This document shows positions 1-8,336 of a stretch of DNA of 64,000 nucleotides, in pieces. Source of the stretch: Variovorax sp. HW608 (lineage in GTDB: Bacteria; Pseudomonadota; Gammaproteobacteria; Burkholderiales; Burkholderiaceae_C). Below the pieces are notes generated by a model. The model saw only the letters and a program-made list of their open reading frames with translations, ran no database searches and was not told the DNA's origin. Every line of letters starts with the position of its first letter. Position 1 is the first letter of the stretch. The DNA lies in NCBI RefSeq assembly GCF_900090195.1, contig NZ_LT607803.1, forward strand, positions 4,738,229 to 4,802,228, given 5' to 3'. Made by a program: the position numbers and the translations under genes.

Positions 1-2
1 GC

Positions 3-182
3 ACCCTCGTCGTCAACGCGAGGGCGCAGTCGCTGCGCGGCGGCTTGATGGCCCTGGCAAACCCACAGCCCGTGGTGGCGGAGGTGCTCAAGATGGCAGG
101 CATCGATTCGATCATCCCGGTGTACCCCGACGTCGACTCCGCCTTCAGCGCGCTGATGGCGTCGTCTGCCGAAAGCCGCTGA
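3..182 (+). CDS. STAS-domain anti-sigma factor antagonist, C-terminal part (5' truncated by window)
   Basis: The window opens inside this gene; 59 codons and a TGA stop remain. The visible tail (an alanine-rich helix, then V-L-K-M-A-G-I-D and I-I-P-V-Y-P-D) matches the usual end of STAS/SpoIIAA-RsbV domains, where the last helix follows a short strand. Such proteins are phosphorylated by an RsbW-type kinase and release a partner when dephosphorylated. The stop overlaps the start of the kinase-like gene (TGATG), indicating translational coupling in the same operon. The phosphorylatable Ser/Thr would lie upstream of the window and cannot be checked. Confidence 0.72.
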   Translation, partial: TLVVNARAQSLRGGLMALANPQPVVAEVLKMAGIDSIIPVYPDVDSAFSALMASSAESR

Positions 183-619
183 TGGCACAGGCCGGCGGGG
201 AGCCGCGCGCTTCCCTCATCGTCGACAACGCCCTGTGCGAGCTCCCGCGCATCAGCGCCTGGGTGCACGACTGGGCCGAGTACCAGCACCTGCCGGAGCG
301 GGTGGCGCACAACCTCGACCTGTGCTCGACCGAAGTGGTGACGAACATCATGACCCACGCGGTCGGCGACAGCGCGCAAAGCATCCTGCTGCGCCTGGGC
401 TGGCAGGGTGACGAAGTGGTCCTCGAAGTGGTGGACGAAGGAAGCGAGTTCGACCTGCGGCAGGTTCCGGAACCCGCCCGCCCCACCAGCCTGCGCGACG
501 CCAGGGTCGGCGGCTGGGGCATCCCGATGGTCCGGCATTTTTCCGACGGCGTGCGCTACCGCCACGAGGGCGGCCGCAACCGGCTCACGCTTCTTTTCCG
601 CGCCGCGGCGCCGCCGTGA
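182..619 (+). CDS. RsbW/SpoIIAB-like serine kinase (HATPase_c_2 anti-sigma factor)
   Basis: A 145-residue single-domain GHKL ATPase. The N-box is visible as E51-V-V-T-N55, the G1 box as V-D-E-G (84-87) and the G2 region as V-G-G-W-G-I-P-M (109-116). Length fits the RsbW family, which phosphorylates a STAS antagonist and binds a sigma factor or other output. It starts on the stop of the upstream STAS gene, and a SpoIIE phosphatase lies four genes downstream, so kinase, antagonist and phosphatase of a partner switch are all present. No sigma factor gene is in view, so the output may be a non-sigma partner. Confidence 0.85.
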   Translation: MAQAGGEPRASLIVDNALCELPRISAWVHDWAEYQHLPERVAHNLDLCSTEVVTNIMTHAVGDSAQSILLRLGWQGDEVVLEVVDEGSEFDLRQVPEPARPTSLRDARVGGWGIPMVRHFSDGVRYRHEGGRNRLTLLFRAAAPP

Positions 620-702
620 CCGCCGGCGGCAGCGCAGCCCCGTGCCCGTCACCGTTCGATCCGTTTTTTCGATCCGTTCAATACGCAACCGAGGAGATGT
701 CG

Positions 703-1326
703 ATGGCAACAGCAGCCAAGCCCGTACCCAGCATTGATCCACAAGCCGCACTGGCAGCGCAGGCCGCGCTGGCGACGCGCGGCAACGGCCCCGCCGACGC
801 CTCCGGTGTCGACAAGATGCGCGAGTTGCTGTTCGGCAACCAGATGCAGGACTACGACAAGCGCTTCGCGGTCATGGACGACCGCTTCCAGCAGCGAATG
901 CGCGACATGGAGTCGGAGTCGTCGCGCAGCCTGACCAGCCTCGAGGCCACCATCAAGAAGCAGCTCGAATCGGTCGCCGGCCAGTTCCGCGAGGAAAAGG
1001 AGCTGCGCACCGACGGCGACAAGGAGCTGGAACGCAGCCTGCGCGACCACACCCAGGCGCTGGAGAAGCGCCTTGCGCAGGTGTCCGACCAGCTCGCGCG
1101 GCAGGAGCGCGACTTCACCGAGCGCCTGAACCACGAGGTCCAGGCCCTGCGCGACGAGATGCGGCGGCGCCAGGACGACATGCGCGCGACCACCGAGCGC
1201 ATGTTCGCCGAGCTCAGCAACGTCAAGACCGATCGCAACCTGCTCGCCGGCCTGTTTGTGGAGATTGCCAAATGCCTCAATCAGGACGTAGCGCCGAAGG
1301 GCGTCAACGGCGGCCAGGGCGGCTGA
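703..1326 (+). CDS. coiled-coil protein of the partner-switch/GTPase operon
   Basis: A 207-residue soluble protein of unknown function. The first 40 residues are low-complexity Ala/Pro/Gln; from about residue 45 to 170 it is a continuous charged helix with heptad spacing (many E, R, Q, D and regular L), predicted to form a long coiled coil. ATG at 703 is preferred over the ATG at 697 because GAGGAG (691-696) sits six bases upstream of 703. It lies between the RsbW-like kinase and the OmpA-domain protein and probably acts as a scaffold or partner for one of them. No catalytic motif is visible. Confidence 0.7.
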   Translation: MATAAKPVPSIDPQAALAAQAALATRGNGPADASGVDKMRELLFGNQMQDYDKRFAVMDDRFQQRMRDMESESSRSLTSLEATIKKQLESVAGQFREEKELRTDGDKELERSLRDHTQALEKRLAQVSDQLARQERDFTERLNHEVQALRDEMRRRQDDMRATTERMFAELSNVKTDRNLLAGLFVEIAKCLNQDVAPKGVNGGQGG

Positions 1327-1384
1327 AAGAGCAGGCGAGCCCGTCCGTGCGACCGGACGCCGCTTCGGCCGGCGAGAGGGCAGG

Positions 1385-3253
1385 GTGAACGCCCGCCTGT
1401 CGCCGGTCGCGACGCGGGCGCCCGGTGACGCCGCCAACGAGGAGGACCCGAGCAAGCGGCTCGCGGGGCTGCTGCTGGAGCTGGCCCGCTGCGTCGATCC
1501 GCAGGTGGTGGCCGACATCCCGAGCCGGCTCGACGCCGATCCCCGTCTGGAGGCCATGCGCGACATGCTGTTCGAGCGCGAACAGGCCATGCTCGCGCGC
1601 CTGCAGCGCAAGGTCGACGACCCGCAGGAATTCGCCGACGCGATCGGCGCGGTGCTGCCCGAAGCCTTCTCGGTGGCGGTGCGCGACGAACGCCTCGGCC
1701 ACTCCATCGCGCCCGCGATGGAGCGCGCCACGCAGGCGTCGATCCAGAAGAACCCGCGAACGATGGTCGACATCCTGTACCCGGTCATGGGGCCGGCGAT
1801 CCGCAAGGCCATCGCCGAGACGCTCGAAGGCACCTTCCAGTCGCTCAACCTCGCGTTCAAGCACAGCCTCTCGTGGCGCGGGCTCAAATGGCGCATCGAG
1901 GCGTGGCGCACCGGCAGCACGTTCGCGGACGTGGTGCTCAAGCACACGGCGGAATTCCGCGTCGAGCACCTGTTCCTGATCCATCGCAAGACCGGCCTCC
2001 TGATCGCGCATGTGGCGCGCGACGACGCGACCACGCGCGATCCCCAACTGGTCTCGGCGATGCTGTCCGCGATCCAGGACTTCGTGCGCGATTCGTTCGC
2101 CGAGTCGGCCGAAGGCGGTGCAGCCGGCGGCGGCAGTCGCAGCGTCGACAGCCTGCGGCTCGGCGACCTGCTGCTGTGGTGCGAGGAAGGCCCGTCGGCA
2201 TTCCTCGCCGCCGTGATCCACGGCAGCCCGCCGCCGATGGTGCGCACGCGCCTGGGCGAGACGCTCGGGCAGATCCACGACCAGTGGCATCTGCCGCTGG
2301 AGGAATTCAACGGCGACACTGCGCCCTTCGAGGAAGTCGAATCGCTTCTGCGGCCATGCCTGCTCTCGCAGACGGCCGACGCGCACCGCAAGCTCTCGCC
2401 GTTCATGTGGCTCATTCCGCTGGCGCTCGTGGCTGCGCTGGGCTGGTGGGTCGGCGAACGGCTCGTGGAACGCCACCGCGTGTACACCTACGTCGAAGCG
2501 CTGCAGGACCAGCCCGGCATCGTCGTCACCGGCTTCGAGCGCCGCAACGGCAAGTGGGTGGTGTCCGGGCTGCGCGATCCGCTGGCGGTCCCGCCCGAGA
2601 CCCTGCTGCCCAGCAAGCTGGACCCCTCGCACGTCACCGGCCGCTGGGAGCCCTACCAGGCCTTGCATCCGGCGATGGTGCTCAAGCGCCTGCAGGCGAC
2701 CCTCGATCCGCCCGAGACCATCGGCATGGTGCAGGAGGCGGGCATCATCCGCGTCACCGGCAGCGCCTCGCAGCGCTGGCTGGACAAGGCCCGGGCCTAC
2801 CTGCTGAGCATGCCCGCCGGTGCGCCCAGGGTGGACCTCAGCGCGGTCAAGGACGTGCAGGATCCCGACTACGTGCGCCTGCGCGACGCCATCCAGGCCC
2901 AGCTCATCCACTTCGACTTCAGCGTGCCGCGGCCAGCGGCGGGGCAGGAGGGCAAGATCGACGAGCTCGCCGCGCAGATGCGCGAGCTGGTGCAGGTCGC
3001 GCGCGATCATGGCTTCCCGGTGAAGGTGACGATCGTCGGCCACGCCGATGCCACCGGCAGGGACATGTCCAACCTCGCGCTCAGCGTCGGCCGTGCGGAG
3101 GTCGTGCGCTCGATGCTGCGCGCGCGCGGCGTGGATCCGACGGTGCTCTTCGTGCGCGGCGCCGGCCCGCTGGAGCCGCTGAGCCCCGGCGCCAGCGAGG
3201 ACGAGCTCTCGATGAACCGCCGCGTGTCCTTCGGCGTGAGCACCGGAGACTAG
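1385..3253 (+). CDS. inner-membrane protein with C-terminal OmpA-like peptidoglycan-binding domain
   Basis: A 622-residue protein starting at GTG 1385 behind GAGAGGGCAGG. It has no signal peptide: residues 1-338 look cytoplasmic, one membrane helix spans about 339-360 (F-M-W-L-I-P-L-A-L-V-A-A-L-G-W-W), and residues about 500-622 form an OmpA-like domain with I-H-F-D-F, the G-H-A-D-A-T-G loop, N-L-A-L-S-V-G-R-A and N-R-R-V. This topology would link a cytoplasmic signalling domain to peptidoglycan. Residues about 190-310 alternate strands and helices in a way that recalls longin/Roadblock folds that bind small GTPases; that is inference. The GTPase gene follows after 7 bases. Confidence 0.8.
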   Translation: MNARLSPVATRAPGDAANEEDPSKRLAGLLLELARCVDPQVVADIPSRLDADPRLEAMRDMLFEREQAMLARLQRKVDDPQEFADAIGAVLPEAFSVAVRDERLGHSIAPAMERATQASIQKNPRTMVDILYPVMGPAIRKAIAETLEGTFQSLNLAFKHSLSWRGLKWRIEAWRTGSTFADVVLKHTAEFRVEHLFLIHRKTGLLIAHVARDDATTRDPQLVSAMLSAIQDFVRDSFAESAEGGAAGGGSRSVDSLRLGDLLLWCEEGPSAFLAAVIHGSPPPMVRTRLGETLGQIHDQWHLPLEEFNGDTAPFEEVESLLRPCLLSQTADAHRKLSPFMWLIPLALVAALGWWVGERLVERHRVYTYVEALQDQPGIVVTGFERRNGKWVVSGLRDPLAVPPETLLPSKLDPSHVTGRWEPYQALHPAMVLKRLQATLDPPETIGMVQEAGIIRVTGSASQRWLDKARAYLLSMPAGAPRVDLSAVKDVQDPDYVRLRDAIQAQLIHFDFSVPRPAAGQEGKIDELAAQMRELVQVARDHGFPVKVTIVGHADATGRDMSNLALSVGRAEVVRSMLRARGVDPTVLFVRGAGPLEPLSPGASEDELSMNRRVSFGVSTGD

Positions 3254-3260
3254 GGCGCCC

Positions 3261-3755
3261 ATGCTGCAAAAGAAGATCTGCCTGCTCGGCGCATTCGGCG
3301 TCGGAAAGACCAGCCTGGTGCGGCGCTACGTCGACACCATCTTCTCGGACACCTACCTCACCACGGTCGGCGTGAAGATCGACAAGAAGGTGGTGAGCGT
3401 CGGCGCGGAAGAGCTCGCGCTGATCCTCTGGGACATCGCGGGCGAGGACGAAGTCGCTGCCGTGCGCGTGACCTACCTGCGCGGTGCGGCCGGCTACCTG
3501 CTCGTGGTCGACGGCACGCGGCCCGAGACGCTGGACACCGCCGAGTCGATCCAGCGGCGCATCGTCGCGGAGCTGGGCCAGGTGCCCTTCTTCGTGCTGC
3601 TCAACAAGTCGGACCTGGTGGAGGACTGGGCCCTTTCGCCCGCGCGCATCGAAGCGCTGGAGGCCGAAGGCTGGACCTTCCGCCGCACCAGCGCGAAGAC
3701 CGGCATCGGGGTCGAGGAAGCTTTTCGGGAACTCGCGACGCGCCTGGCGCGATAG
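3261..3755 (+). CDS. Ras-superfamily small GTPase (Rab-like)
   Basis: A 164-residue stand-alone GTPase with all five G motifs: G1 GAFGVGKTS (10-18), G2 threonine at 34/35, G3 W-D-I-A-G-E-D (57-63), G4 NKSD (115-118) and G5 T-S-A-K (143-146). It resembles eukaryotic Rab/Ras more than bacterial TRAFAC GTPases. The residue equivalent to the Ras catalytic Gln61 is Glu62 here, so intrinsic hydrolysis may need a partner protein. There is no lipidation motif at the C-terminus. The position between the OmpA-domain gene and the SpoIIE phosphatase (2 bases away) suggests it couples envelope state to the partner switch. Confidence 0.88.
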   Translation: MLQKKICLLGAFGVGKTSLVRRYVDTIFSDTYLTTVGVKIDKKVVSVGAEELALILWDIAGEDEVAAVRVTYLRGAAGYLLVVDGTRPETLDTAESIQRRIVAELGQVPFFVLLNKSDLVEDWALSPARIEALEAEGWTFRRTSAKTGIGVEEAFRELATRLAR

Positions 3756-3757
3756 CC

Positions 3758-4972
3758 ATGCTCGACCTGCCGACCCGCGTCGCGGATTCGCTGCTGCAAC
3801 TGCTCGAAGGGCAGCGTGTGCTCGCGCATCTGGTCATCGACGAGGCACAGATGCTCGTGCAGTCCGGCGGCCATCTGGCGCACTACGGGCTGGGCGGCCT
3901 GCGCTCGGGTGTGCCCGCCTCCGACCAGCTTCCGTTCCTCGAAGGACTGCTGCCGCTCGTGGAAACGCCCTTCCTGATCCGCTCCCTCGAAATGCCCAGC
4001 GGCCGCGTGGCGGACGTGCATTTCTTCGCCGACGACAGCCTGGTCTGGGTGCTGCTGCTCGACGTGACGGCGGAATGGGAGGAAGCCCGCCTGGTGCAGC
4101 AGAAGGCCTACGACATGACCCTGCTGAGCCAGCGCGAGGCGCGGCTCATCGCGCAGCTCGAGGCGGCCAACGAGCAGCTGACGCGTGCGCATCGCGATCT
4201 CGCCGCCTCGCGCGAAGCCCTGCAGGCGACGCACGACCGGCTCCAGCACGAGCTGCGCGATGCCGAGCGCTACGTCCGCGCCACGCTGCCCGAGCCCTTG
4301 TCGGCGCCGCTGGATGTGGACTGGCGCTTCGTGCCCTCGACCGAGCTCGGCGGCGATTCCTTCGGCTACCACTGGGTGGACGACGAGCATTTCGCGCTCT
4401 ACCTGATCGATGTGTGCGGGCACGGCGTGGGCTCGTCGCTGCTGGCGGTGGCGGTGGCGAACACGCTGCGCTCGGAGGCGCTCGCCCGCACCGACTTCCA
4501 CCGTCCGGGCGAGGTGCTCGCGGCGCTCAACCAGGCCTACCAGATGGAGCGCCACGGCGAGCTGTTCTCGACGGTCTGGTACGGCGTCTATCACCGGGCG
4601 AGCGGCCAGCTGCGCTACGCCTCGGCCGGCCATCCGCCGGCACTGCTGGTGAACGGCGCGCCAGGCAGCGCCTGCGAAAGCCACGCGCTGCCGGCCGGCG
4701 GCCCGTGCATCGGCATCATGCCGGCGGCGCGCTATCAGGAAGAAGCGTGCACGCTGCAGGCGCCTGCGCGGCTCTTCGTCTTCAGCGACGGGACCTACGA
4801 GATCACCCGGCCCGATGGCTCGATGCAGCCGTTCTCGGTGATGAGCGATCTCCTCGCGCGGCCGGTGGCACAGGGGCGCTCCGAGCTCGACGAGCTGCTG
4901 GCGTCCGCGCGCGACGCGCACGGCCCCGGCGCGCTGGACGACGACTTCACGATCATCCGCATGGCGCTGTGA
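3758..4972 (+). CDS. SpoIIE-type PP2C serine phosphatase with N-terminal PAS-like sensor
   Basis: A 404-residue protein: a small PAS-like domain (about 15-115), a coiled-coil linker (about 118-175) and a PPM/SpoIIE phosphatase domain (about 185-404). Metal-binding motifs are visible as L-G-G-D-S-F-G, D-V-C-G-H-G-V-G-S-S, Y-A-S-A-G-H-P-P, F-S-D-G and the final D-D-D-F-T. It should dephosphorylate the STAS antagonist phosphorylated by the RsbW-like kinase. It is the last gene of the operon, starting 2 bases after the GTPase stop, so the GTPase or its effector may gate phosphatase activity. The next gene converges with a 2-base gap. Confidence 0.9.
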   Translation: MLDLPTRVADSLLQLLEGQRVLAHLVIDEAQMLVQSGGHLAHYGLGGLRSGVPASDQLPFLEGLLPLVETPFLIRSLEMPSGRVADVHFFADDSLVWVLLLDVTAEWEEARLVQQKAYDMTLLSQREARLIAQLEAANEQLTRAHRDLAASREALQATHDRLQHELRDAERYVRATLPEPLSAPLDVDWRFVPSTELGGDSFGYHWVDDEHFALYLIDVCGHGVGSSLLAVAVANTLRSEALARTDFHRPGEVLAALNQAYQMERHGELFSTVWYGVYHRASGQLRYASAGHPPALLVNGAPGSACESHALPAGGPCIGIMPAARYQEEACTLQAPARLFVFSDGTYEITRPDGSMQPFSVMSDLLARPVAQGRSELDELLASARDAHGPGALDDDFTIIRMAL

Positions 4973-4974
4973 GC

Positions 4975-5652
4975 CTAGCGCGAGCCGGCGCGAAGGACTT
5001 CGGCCCACTGCGCGACGCCGTCGAGCACTTCCTTCAGCACCGCCTCGTCATCGCGCCCCGAGCGCTTCGGCACGTGGAAGGCGTGGTCGGCGTGCTCGAT
5101 GGTCATCAGCGTGGCGCTCGCGCCGAGTGCCGCAACCACCGGGCGCAGCTTGTCGAGCTCGGCCAGCTTGTCCTGTGTGCCCTGCACGAAAAGCATCGGG
5201 ATCCGGACCTTCGACAGATGGTCCGCGCGCGAGGTCGAGGGCGTGCCGGCCGGATGCAGCGGAAAGCCGAGGAACACCAGCCCCGCGACCTGCGGCAGCG
5301 GCAGGGTCGCCTGAGCCTGCGAGCTCATGCGCGCGCCAAAGGACTTGCCGCCGGCCAGCAGCATGAGCGAGCCGAATTCACGCGCCGCGCAGGCCACCGC
5401 CGCGCGGACCGCGGCATGCGCCACCGGCGGCGTATCGGGCCGCTTGCTGCCACGTTCCATATAAGGGAACTGGTAGCGCAGGGTGGCGATGCGCCGTTCG
5501 GCGAGCCCGTCGGCCACCGCCGTCATGAAGGCGTGCTCCATGCCCGCGCCCGCGCCGTGCGCGAACACATAGCAGGCCACGGGATCGTCCGGCCTCTGGA
5601 GGAGGCCCGAGACGGTGCTGTCGTCGCCGACCTGGATCGTGAGCTTGTGCAT
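4975..5652 (-). CDS. small alpha/beta hydrolase (KANL3/Tex30-like)
   Basis: A 225-residue serine hydrolase. Visible are the oxyanion motif H-G-A-G-A-G, the nucleophile elbow G-K-S-F-G, an acid in G-T-Q-D-K and a C-terminal H-A-D-H-A-F-H supplying the catalytic His. The family (dienelactone-hydrolase-like, Tex30/KANL3) has no agreed substrate. ATG 5652 is chosen because the family N-terminus begins close to the first strand; upstream in-frame codons read through unrelated sequence. It is convergent with the SpoIIE gene and monocistronic. Confidence 0.8.
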   Translation of the reverse strand: MHKLTIQVGDDSTVSGLLQRPDDPVACYVFAHGAGAGMEHAFMTAVADGLAERRIATLRYQFPYMERGSKRPDTPPVAHAAVRAAVACAAREFGSLMLLAGGKSFGARMSSQAQATLPLPQVAGLVFLGFPLHPAGTPSTSRADHLSKVRIPMLFVQGTQDKLAELDKLRPVVAALGASATLMTIEHADHAFHVPKRSGRDDEAVLKEVLDGVAQWAEVLRAGSR

Positions 5653-5698
5653 GTCGCCGGGCACTCTACATCCGATTGGCCGCCTGCGACGGGACGTG

Positions 5699-5730
5699 GA
5701 GAACTTGGGAGAACTTGGGAGAACTTGGCT
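5699..5730 (+). repeat. three tandem copies of a 10-bp unit
   Basis: The decamer GAACTTGGGA is repeated three times at 5701-5730, the last copy ending CT. It lies in the divergent gap between the hydrolase (start 5652) and the aldo/keto reductase (start 5780). It could be a slippage-prone spacer in a promoter region; no function is evident. Confidence 0.75.
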
Positions 5731-5779
5731 TTGGCGGGCGATTGCCTTCATGATGCAGCGACACGAACAGGAGCCCGCA

Positions 5780-6628
5780 ATGCAGAGTCTGGAAATCCCG
5801 GGTGGCGGCGCGATGTCCGCGCTCGGCCTCGGCACCTGGCATATGGGCGAATCGGCCGGCCGCCGCGCCACCGAAGTGGCGGCGGTGCGCACTGCGATCG
5901 GGATGGGCTATCGGCTCATCGATACCGCCGAGATGTACGGCGAGGGCGGGGCCGAGGAGGTCGTCGGGCAGGCGGTGGCCGAAGCGCTGCGCGCCGGTGA
6001 CGTGAGGCGCGAGGAGCTCTTCATCGTCAGCAAGGTCTATCCGCACAACGCGAGCCGGCGCGGCACGCCGGCGGCCTGCGCACGCAGTCTTTCACGGCTG
6101 GGGCTCGATCACATCGACCTGTACCTGCTGCACTGGCGCGGCGATCATCCGCTCGTCGAAACCTGCGACGCGATGCGCGCGCTCGTCGCCGGTGGCCGCA
6201 TCCGGCATTGGGGCGTCAGCAATTTCGACGTCGACGACATGGAGGAACTCGAGGCCGTGGATGGCGGCTGCGCTGCGAACCAGGTCTACTTCTCGGTCGG
6301 CGAACGCGGTGCGGAGTTCAGCCTGCTTCCGTGGCAGCGCGAACGCGGAATGCCATTGATGGCCTACAGCCCGATCGACCAGGGCGCGCTGGCTGCCGAT
6401 CCGGCGCTGGGCAGGCTTGCGCAGGAGCTTGGCATCACCACGGCGCAACTGGCCTTGGCCTGGGTCATCGCGCAGCCCGGCGTCGTCGCGATTCCGAAGG
6501 CGGTGCGCGAAAACCATCTGCGCGAGAACTTCGCGGTGGCCGACCTGCAGCTGAGCGCCGAAGCGCTCGCCGAGATCGACCGCCTGCATCCGCCGCCGCG
6601 GCGCAAGAAGCCGCTGGCAATGATCTGA
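5780..6628 (+). CDS. aldo/keto reductase
   Basis: A 282-residue NADPH-dependent aldo/keto reductase. Catalytic residues are visible in the usual order: Asp and Tyr in L-I-D-T-A-E-M-Y-G, Lys in I-V-S-K-V, and His in Y-L-L-H-W. The C-terminal N-H-L-R-E-N segment and I-P-K-A cofactor motif are also present. ATG 5780 has AGGAG seven to eight bases upstream, better than in-frame ATGs at 5750/5753. It resembles the E. coli YdjG / 2,5-diketogluconate reductase group; physiological substrate unknown. It converges with the urate permease gene with no gap. Confidence 0.88.
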   Translation: MQSLEIPGGGAMSALGLGTWHMGESAGRRATEVAAVRTAIGMGYRLIDTAEMYGEGGAEEVVGQAVAEALRAGDVRREELFIVSKVYPHNASRRGTPAACARSLSRLGLDHIDLYLLHWRGDHPLVETCDAMRALVAGGRIRHWGVSNFDVDDMEELEAVDGGCAANQVYFSVGERGAEFSLLPWQRERGMPLMAYSPIDQGALAADPALGRLAQELGITTAQLALAWVIAQPGVVAIPKAVRENHLRENFAVADLQLSAEALAEIDRLHPPPRRKKPLAMI

Positions 6629-8110
6629 TCAGTGCGCTTCGGCCTGCTTCGCAGCAGCGACGATCGCCGCTTCGTCGTGCTTCGCACCATTGAGGAAGAG
6701 GTTCAGCGCCACGGCGCTGACCGAAGCCAGCAGGATGCCCGACTCCACCAGCGAGTGGATCGCGTGCGGCATCCACTGCTTGAAGTTGGGCGCGATGAGC
6801 GGAATCATGCCGATGCCGATCGACACCGCGACGATCATCGCGTTGTGCCGGTTGATCTTGAAGTCCACGCCCGAGAGGATGCGGATGCCGGTCGCGGCGA
6901 CCATGCCGAACATCACGAGGCCCGCGCCGCCGAGCACCACCGTGGGCAGCGATTCGACCAGCGCCGCCATCTTGGGCAGCAGGCCGAGCACGATCAGGAT
7001 CACGCCGCCGGCGACGCAGACGAAGCGGCTCTTGATGCCGGTGACCGCCACGAGGCCCACGTTCTGCGAGAAGCTGGTGTAGGGGAAGGTGTTGAAGACG
7101 CCGCCGATCAGCGTGCCGAGGCCGTCGGTGCGCAGGCCCCGCGCGAGGTCCTGCTGCGAGATCTTGCGGTCGGTCATCTCGCCGAGCGCGAGGAACATGC
7201 CGGTGGATTCGATCATCACCACGATCATGATCAGCGACATCGTGAGGATCAGGACCGGATCGAAGCTCGGCATGCCGAAGTGGAAGGGCAGCACGATGTC
7301 GACCCAGGCCGCATTGGCAACCTTCTCGAAGGTCATGAAGCCGAAGAGCGTCGCGACGACGGCGCCGATCACGATGCCGAGCAGCACCGAGATGTTGGCG
7401 ATGAAGCCCTTGGCGTACTTCACGATCAGCAGGATCGACACCAGCACCAGCGCCGCGATCGCGAGGCCGCCGAGATCGGCGTACTTGGGGTTGGGCACCG
7501 ACGGCACGATCGACAGGCCCTTGGGCATCGGTGGCACCGCGGAGCCGGGCGAGGTGACGTCGGCGAGCCACTTGGCGTAGACCGGATCGACGATCGCCGG
7601 CGCGGTCGGGCCGACCGGATTGCCGAAGATCCAGTTGATGCCCACGCGCATCAGGCTGATGCCGATCACCGCGATGATGGTGCCGGTCACCACGGGCGGG
7701 AAGAAGCGCAGCATGCGCGAGACCATCGGCGCGATGAGGATCGAGATGATCCCGGCACCGATGATCGAGCCGAAGAGCAGTTGGGCGCCTGACGGGCCGG
7801 GATTGGCGTTGGCGATCGCGACCATCGGCGCGACGGAAGCGAAGGTCACGCCCATCATCACCGGCAGCTTGATGCCGAACCATTGCGTCGCGCCGAGCGA
7901 CTGGATCAGCGTCGCGATGCCGCAGCAGAAGAGGTCGGCGGAAATCAGGAGCGCGACTTCCTGCGGACTGAGCTTGAGCGCGCGGCCGACGATCAGCGGC
8001 ACGGCCACGGCGCCGGCATACATCACCAGCACATGCTGCAGCCCGAGGGCGGTGACTTTGCCCAGCGGCAATCGCTGGTCGACGGGATGAACGGAGGCGG
8101 CAGCCGTCAT
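6629..8110 (-). CDS. uacT: NCS2/NAT-family urate (xanthine) permease
   Basis: A 493-residue polytopic membrane protein of the nucleobase-ascorbate transporter family, with the NAT signature Q-N-V-G-L-V-A-V-T-G-I-K-S-R and about 12-14 hydrophobic segments. Family members of this type import urate or xanthine with protons. Start 8110 has AGGAGA eight bases upstream. A perfect palindrome containing TGTATACA lies 87 bases upstream, shared with other purine genes in the window, which supports urate as substrate and GntR control. The symbol follows the urate-specific branch and could equally be a xanthine permease. Confidence 0.85.
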   Translation of the reverse strand: MTAAASVHPVDQRLPLGKVTALGLQHVLVMYAGAVAVPLIVGRALKLSPQEVALLISADLFCCGIATLIQSLGATQWFGIKLPVMMGVTFASVAPMVAIANANPGPSGAQLLFGSIIGAGIISILIAPMVSRMLRFFPPVVTGTIIAVIGISLMRVGINWIFGNPVGPTAPAIVDPVYAKWLADVTSPGSAVPPMPKGLSIVPSVPNPKYADLGGLAIAALVLVSILLIVKYAKGFIANISVLLGIVIGAVVATLFGFMTFEKVANAAWVDIVLPFHFGMPSFDPVLILTMSLIMIVVMIESTGMFLALGEMTDRKISQQDLARGLRTDGLGTLIGGVFNTFPYTSFSQNVGLVAVTGIKSRFVCVAGGVILIVLGLLPKMAALVESLPTVVLGGAGLVMFGMVAATGIRILSGVDFKINRHNAMIVAVSIGIGMIPLIAPNFKQWMPHAIHSLVESGILLASVSAVALNLFLNGAKHDEAAIVAAAKQAEAH

Positions 8111-8196
8111 TTCGGGTTCTCCTGGAGCGGCGTGAGAGTGGGCAAAAGAGCTTTCAGGACTCGCGTCCCAGAAAGCGTCCACGAATCTGTACGCCA

Positions 8197-8210
8197 AACT
8201 GTATACAGTT
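8197..8210. promoter_or_regulatory. GntR-type operator palindrome upstream of the urate permease
   Basis: AACTGTATACAGTT is a perfect 14-bp palindrome. The core TGTATACA recurs at 14619-14626, 20392-20399 and 22239-22246, always in front of a purine gene. GntR/FadR-type regulators often bind short AT-centred palindromes of this kind; two GntR genes lie in the region. Confidence 0.6.
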
Positions 8211-8295
8211 GAGCCGAGGCGCTGTATGGCGGAAAACCCGGGTTCCCACGCGGCTTCCCGACGACCGCGGTGATTCCCTGGGTGGGTGCCAGAAA

Positions 8296-8322
8296 CAAAA
8301 AAAGCCCCCGCAGGGGCTTTTC
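8296..8322 (-). terminator. rho-independent terminator of the small secreted protein gene
   Basis: On the minus strand the stem AAAGCCCC / GGGGCTTT (8301-8308 and 8313-8320) closes a four-base loop and is followed by seven T. It lies 14 bases past the stop at 8337. Confidence 0.85.
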
Positions 8323-8336
8323 ATGTTCAGGTCGTC

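Noticed and set aside
649..2487. Long minus-strand frame opposite the coil and OmpA genes
   Set aside because: Composition is Arg/Ser-rich and shows no domain; plus-strand genes with motifs and SD sites explain the region.
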